Source: JAVJSD01 sp040219575
Lineage (GTDB): Bacteria > Planctomycetota > Planctomycetia > Pirellulales > Pirellulaceae
Assembly: GCA_040219575.1 (NCBI GenBank)
Contig: JAVJSD010000101.1
Coordinates: 62,001 to 126,000, forward strand
Length of the DNA stretch: 64,000 nt
Reading direction: 5' to 3'
Positions 63,451-64,000 of the stretch are shown here, one piece after another. The notes beneath the pieces were generated by a model. That model worked only from the letters and a program-made list of their open reading frames with translations. It ran no database searches and was not told the origin of the DNA. The translations under genes and the position numbers were made by a program. How positions within the stretch are numbered: position 1 is the first letter of the stretch; the number at the start of each line of letters is the position of its first letter.

Positions 63451-63916
63451 GCTTTGGACTGTGCAGCAACTTAATGTTAAGGATTCTATGCCGCTCGTGG
63501 ACGGGGTTGAGTACGAGCAACGGTTGTTCGAGCGGCATAGAATCCCGTTGGACTCAACCGCTCCGCATGCGGCGGCGATTGGGGTTTCTATCGGGCCCCG
63601 CTGCCCGCGCCGGCGTTCATTTTAGCGCGGATCGCAGAGCGGCGGCAAGCAACCGGCGGGCGACGTTGAGGGCGGGCTGGAGGTAAAAGGGATGACAACG
63701 GTTGTCCGTGCCCGCGAGTGAGCAACGCGCGCAGCGGGTCCGGTGCAGCAGAGCGTTGCTGAGAAGGGAACGCCGGTCGTTGGTCGCCGTTGCGATCATG
63801 AGGTGTCGAACCAAGATGGGCTGTAGGTGGCGGTGACCAACTCCGCCACCGTCGGGCGCAACGACTCGCCGACGTGCCGCAGTCGTCTCCGTCGGCAGTG
63901 CGGGCAATGAAGGCCG
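63451..63916. other. Gene-free gap with a 16-bp inverted repeat
   Basis: 466 bases. GATTCTATGCCGCTCG (63482-63497) and CGAGCGGCATAGAATC (63529-63544) are perfect inverted arms around 31 bases; GGTTGAGT and ACTCAACC form another, offset pair. The rest is of ordinary composition, with only artefact frames. A minus-strand frame at 63588-63965 is arginine- and proline-rich and unlikely to be real. Confidence 0.6.
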
Positions 63917-64000
63917 ATGATTTCTCGGGCGTTTTGCGCGGTTGCTGTTCTAGCAGTGCTTGCATCGTCTGCTGCGAGTCGGCCGTCGGCGCCCGCCCAC
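63917..64000 (+). CDS. Secreted protein, N-terminus only
   Basis: ATG at 63917, preceded by GAAGG, opens a frame that continues to the window end. The 28 residues read as a signal peptide: basic start (MISR), hydrophobic core FCAVAVLAVLASSAAS, then a Pro-rich stretch. Protein class cannot be known. Confidence 0.5.
   Translation, partial: MISRAFCAVAVLAVLASSAASRPSAPAH

Noticed and set aside
63588..63965. Minus-strand ORF of 125 codons near the window end
   Set aside because: Arg/Pro/Ser-rich without a domain and it overlaps the more convincing signal-peptide start at 63917.

Overview
The window looks like a piece of the chromosome of a high-GC planctomycete, probably of the Pirellulales type. 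The marks of that lineage are a TIGR03000-plus-leucine-rich-repeat secreted protein, a Tat-exported DUF1501 protein, a formylglycine sulfatase with signal peptide, a DUF1080-like secreted protein, a large c-type cytochrome protein related to the hydrazine-synthase alpha fold, a DUF5117-type zinc metalloprotease, and many intergenic palindromes. No phage, transposase or CRISPR array was seen.

Layout. 1-2702: the first codons of a GntR regulator (minus) diverge from a tungstate ABC transporter operon (tupB-tupC-tupA), with three copies of an ATTGT-n2-ACAAT-like operator. 2741-9562: cardiolipin synthase, sulfatase, a methyltransferase, small hypotheticals and a lipoprotein. 9682-14127 (minus): a two-domain phosphoenolpyruvate-dikinase-like protein without the PEP/pyruvate barrel, beside a DUF47/PhoU-like protein, then a membrane zinc-ribbon protein. 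14352-17447: the diheme HzsA-like protein.

17947-29227 is the metabolic core of the first half: a complete group 3b [NiFe] hydrogenase locus. It holds the maturation protease, hypA, a cyclic-nucleotide-binding protein, hydB-hydG-hydD-hydA, and hypB-hypF-hypC-hypD-hypE, mostly translationally coupled through ATGA or TGATG overlaps. The three sizeable gaps and the hypC/hypD junction carry palindromic repeats. 29423-36616: an eRF1-like (baeRF) protein, an SH3-serpin, an RMD1/DUF155 protein, a CDF metal exporter, a lipoprotein cyclophilin and an RmlD-like reductase.

37053-45765 is a cbb3-type (C-family) cytochrome oxidase operon: a diheme lipoprotein, a coiled-coil membrane protein, ccoN, ccoO, a small membrane protein, a 60-residue CcoP-N-like anchor, copper ATPase ccoI, a TauE/SafE-type membrane protein and a DUF4405 membrane protein. 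CcoP appears to be split into a separate anchor and a separate diheme lipoprotein. Together with the hydrogenase this suggests a facultative organism able to balance NAD(P)H and H2 and to respire at low oxygen.

45778-57014: an atypical phosphotransferase, a large metalloprotease, a membrane protein, gap, a HExxH peptidase, an approximately 1.1 kb gene-free stretch with a heptamer array and a candidate structured minus-strand RNA, then nadB and an SDR. 57202-64000: DUF1501 protein, three 251-bp tandem repeats, tRNA-Ser(UGA), the TIGR03000/LRR protein, and two immunity-like genes (DUF4303, DUF4375) separated by an attC-like palindrome that suggests integron cassettes. The last bases open a new secreted protein.

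At least four families of dispersed palindromes (here called A to D) recur between genes. They are the most pervasive non-coding structure in the window.
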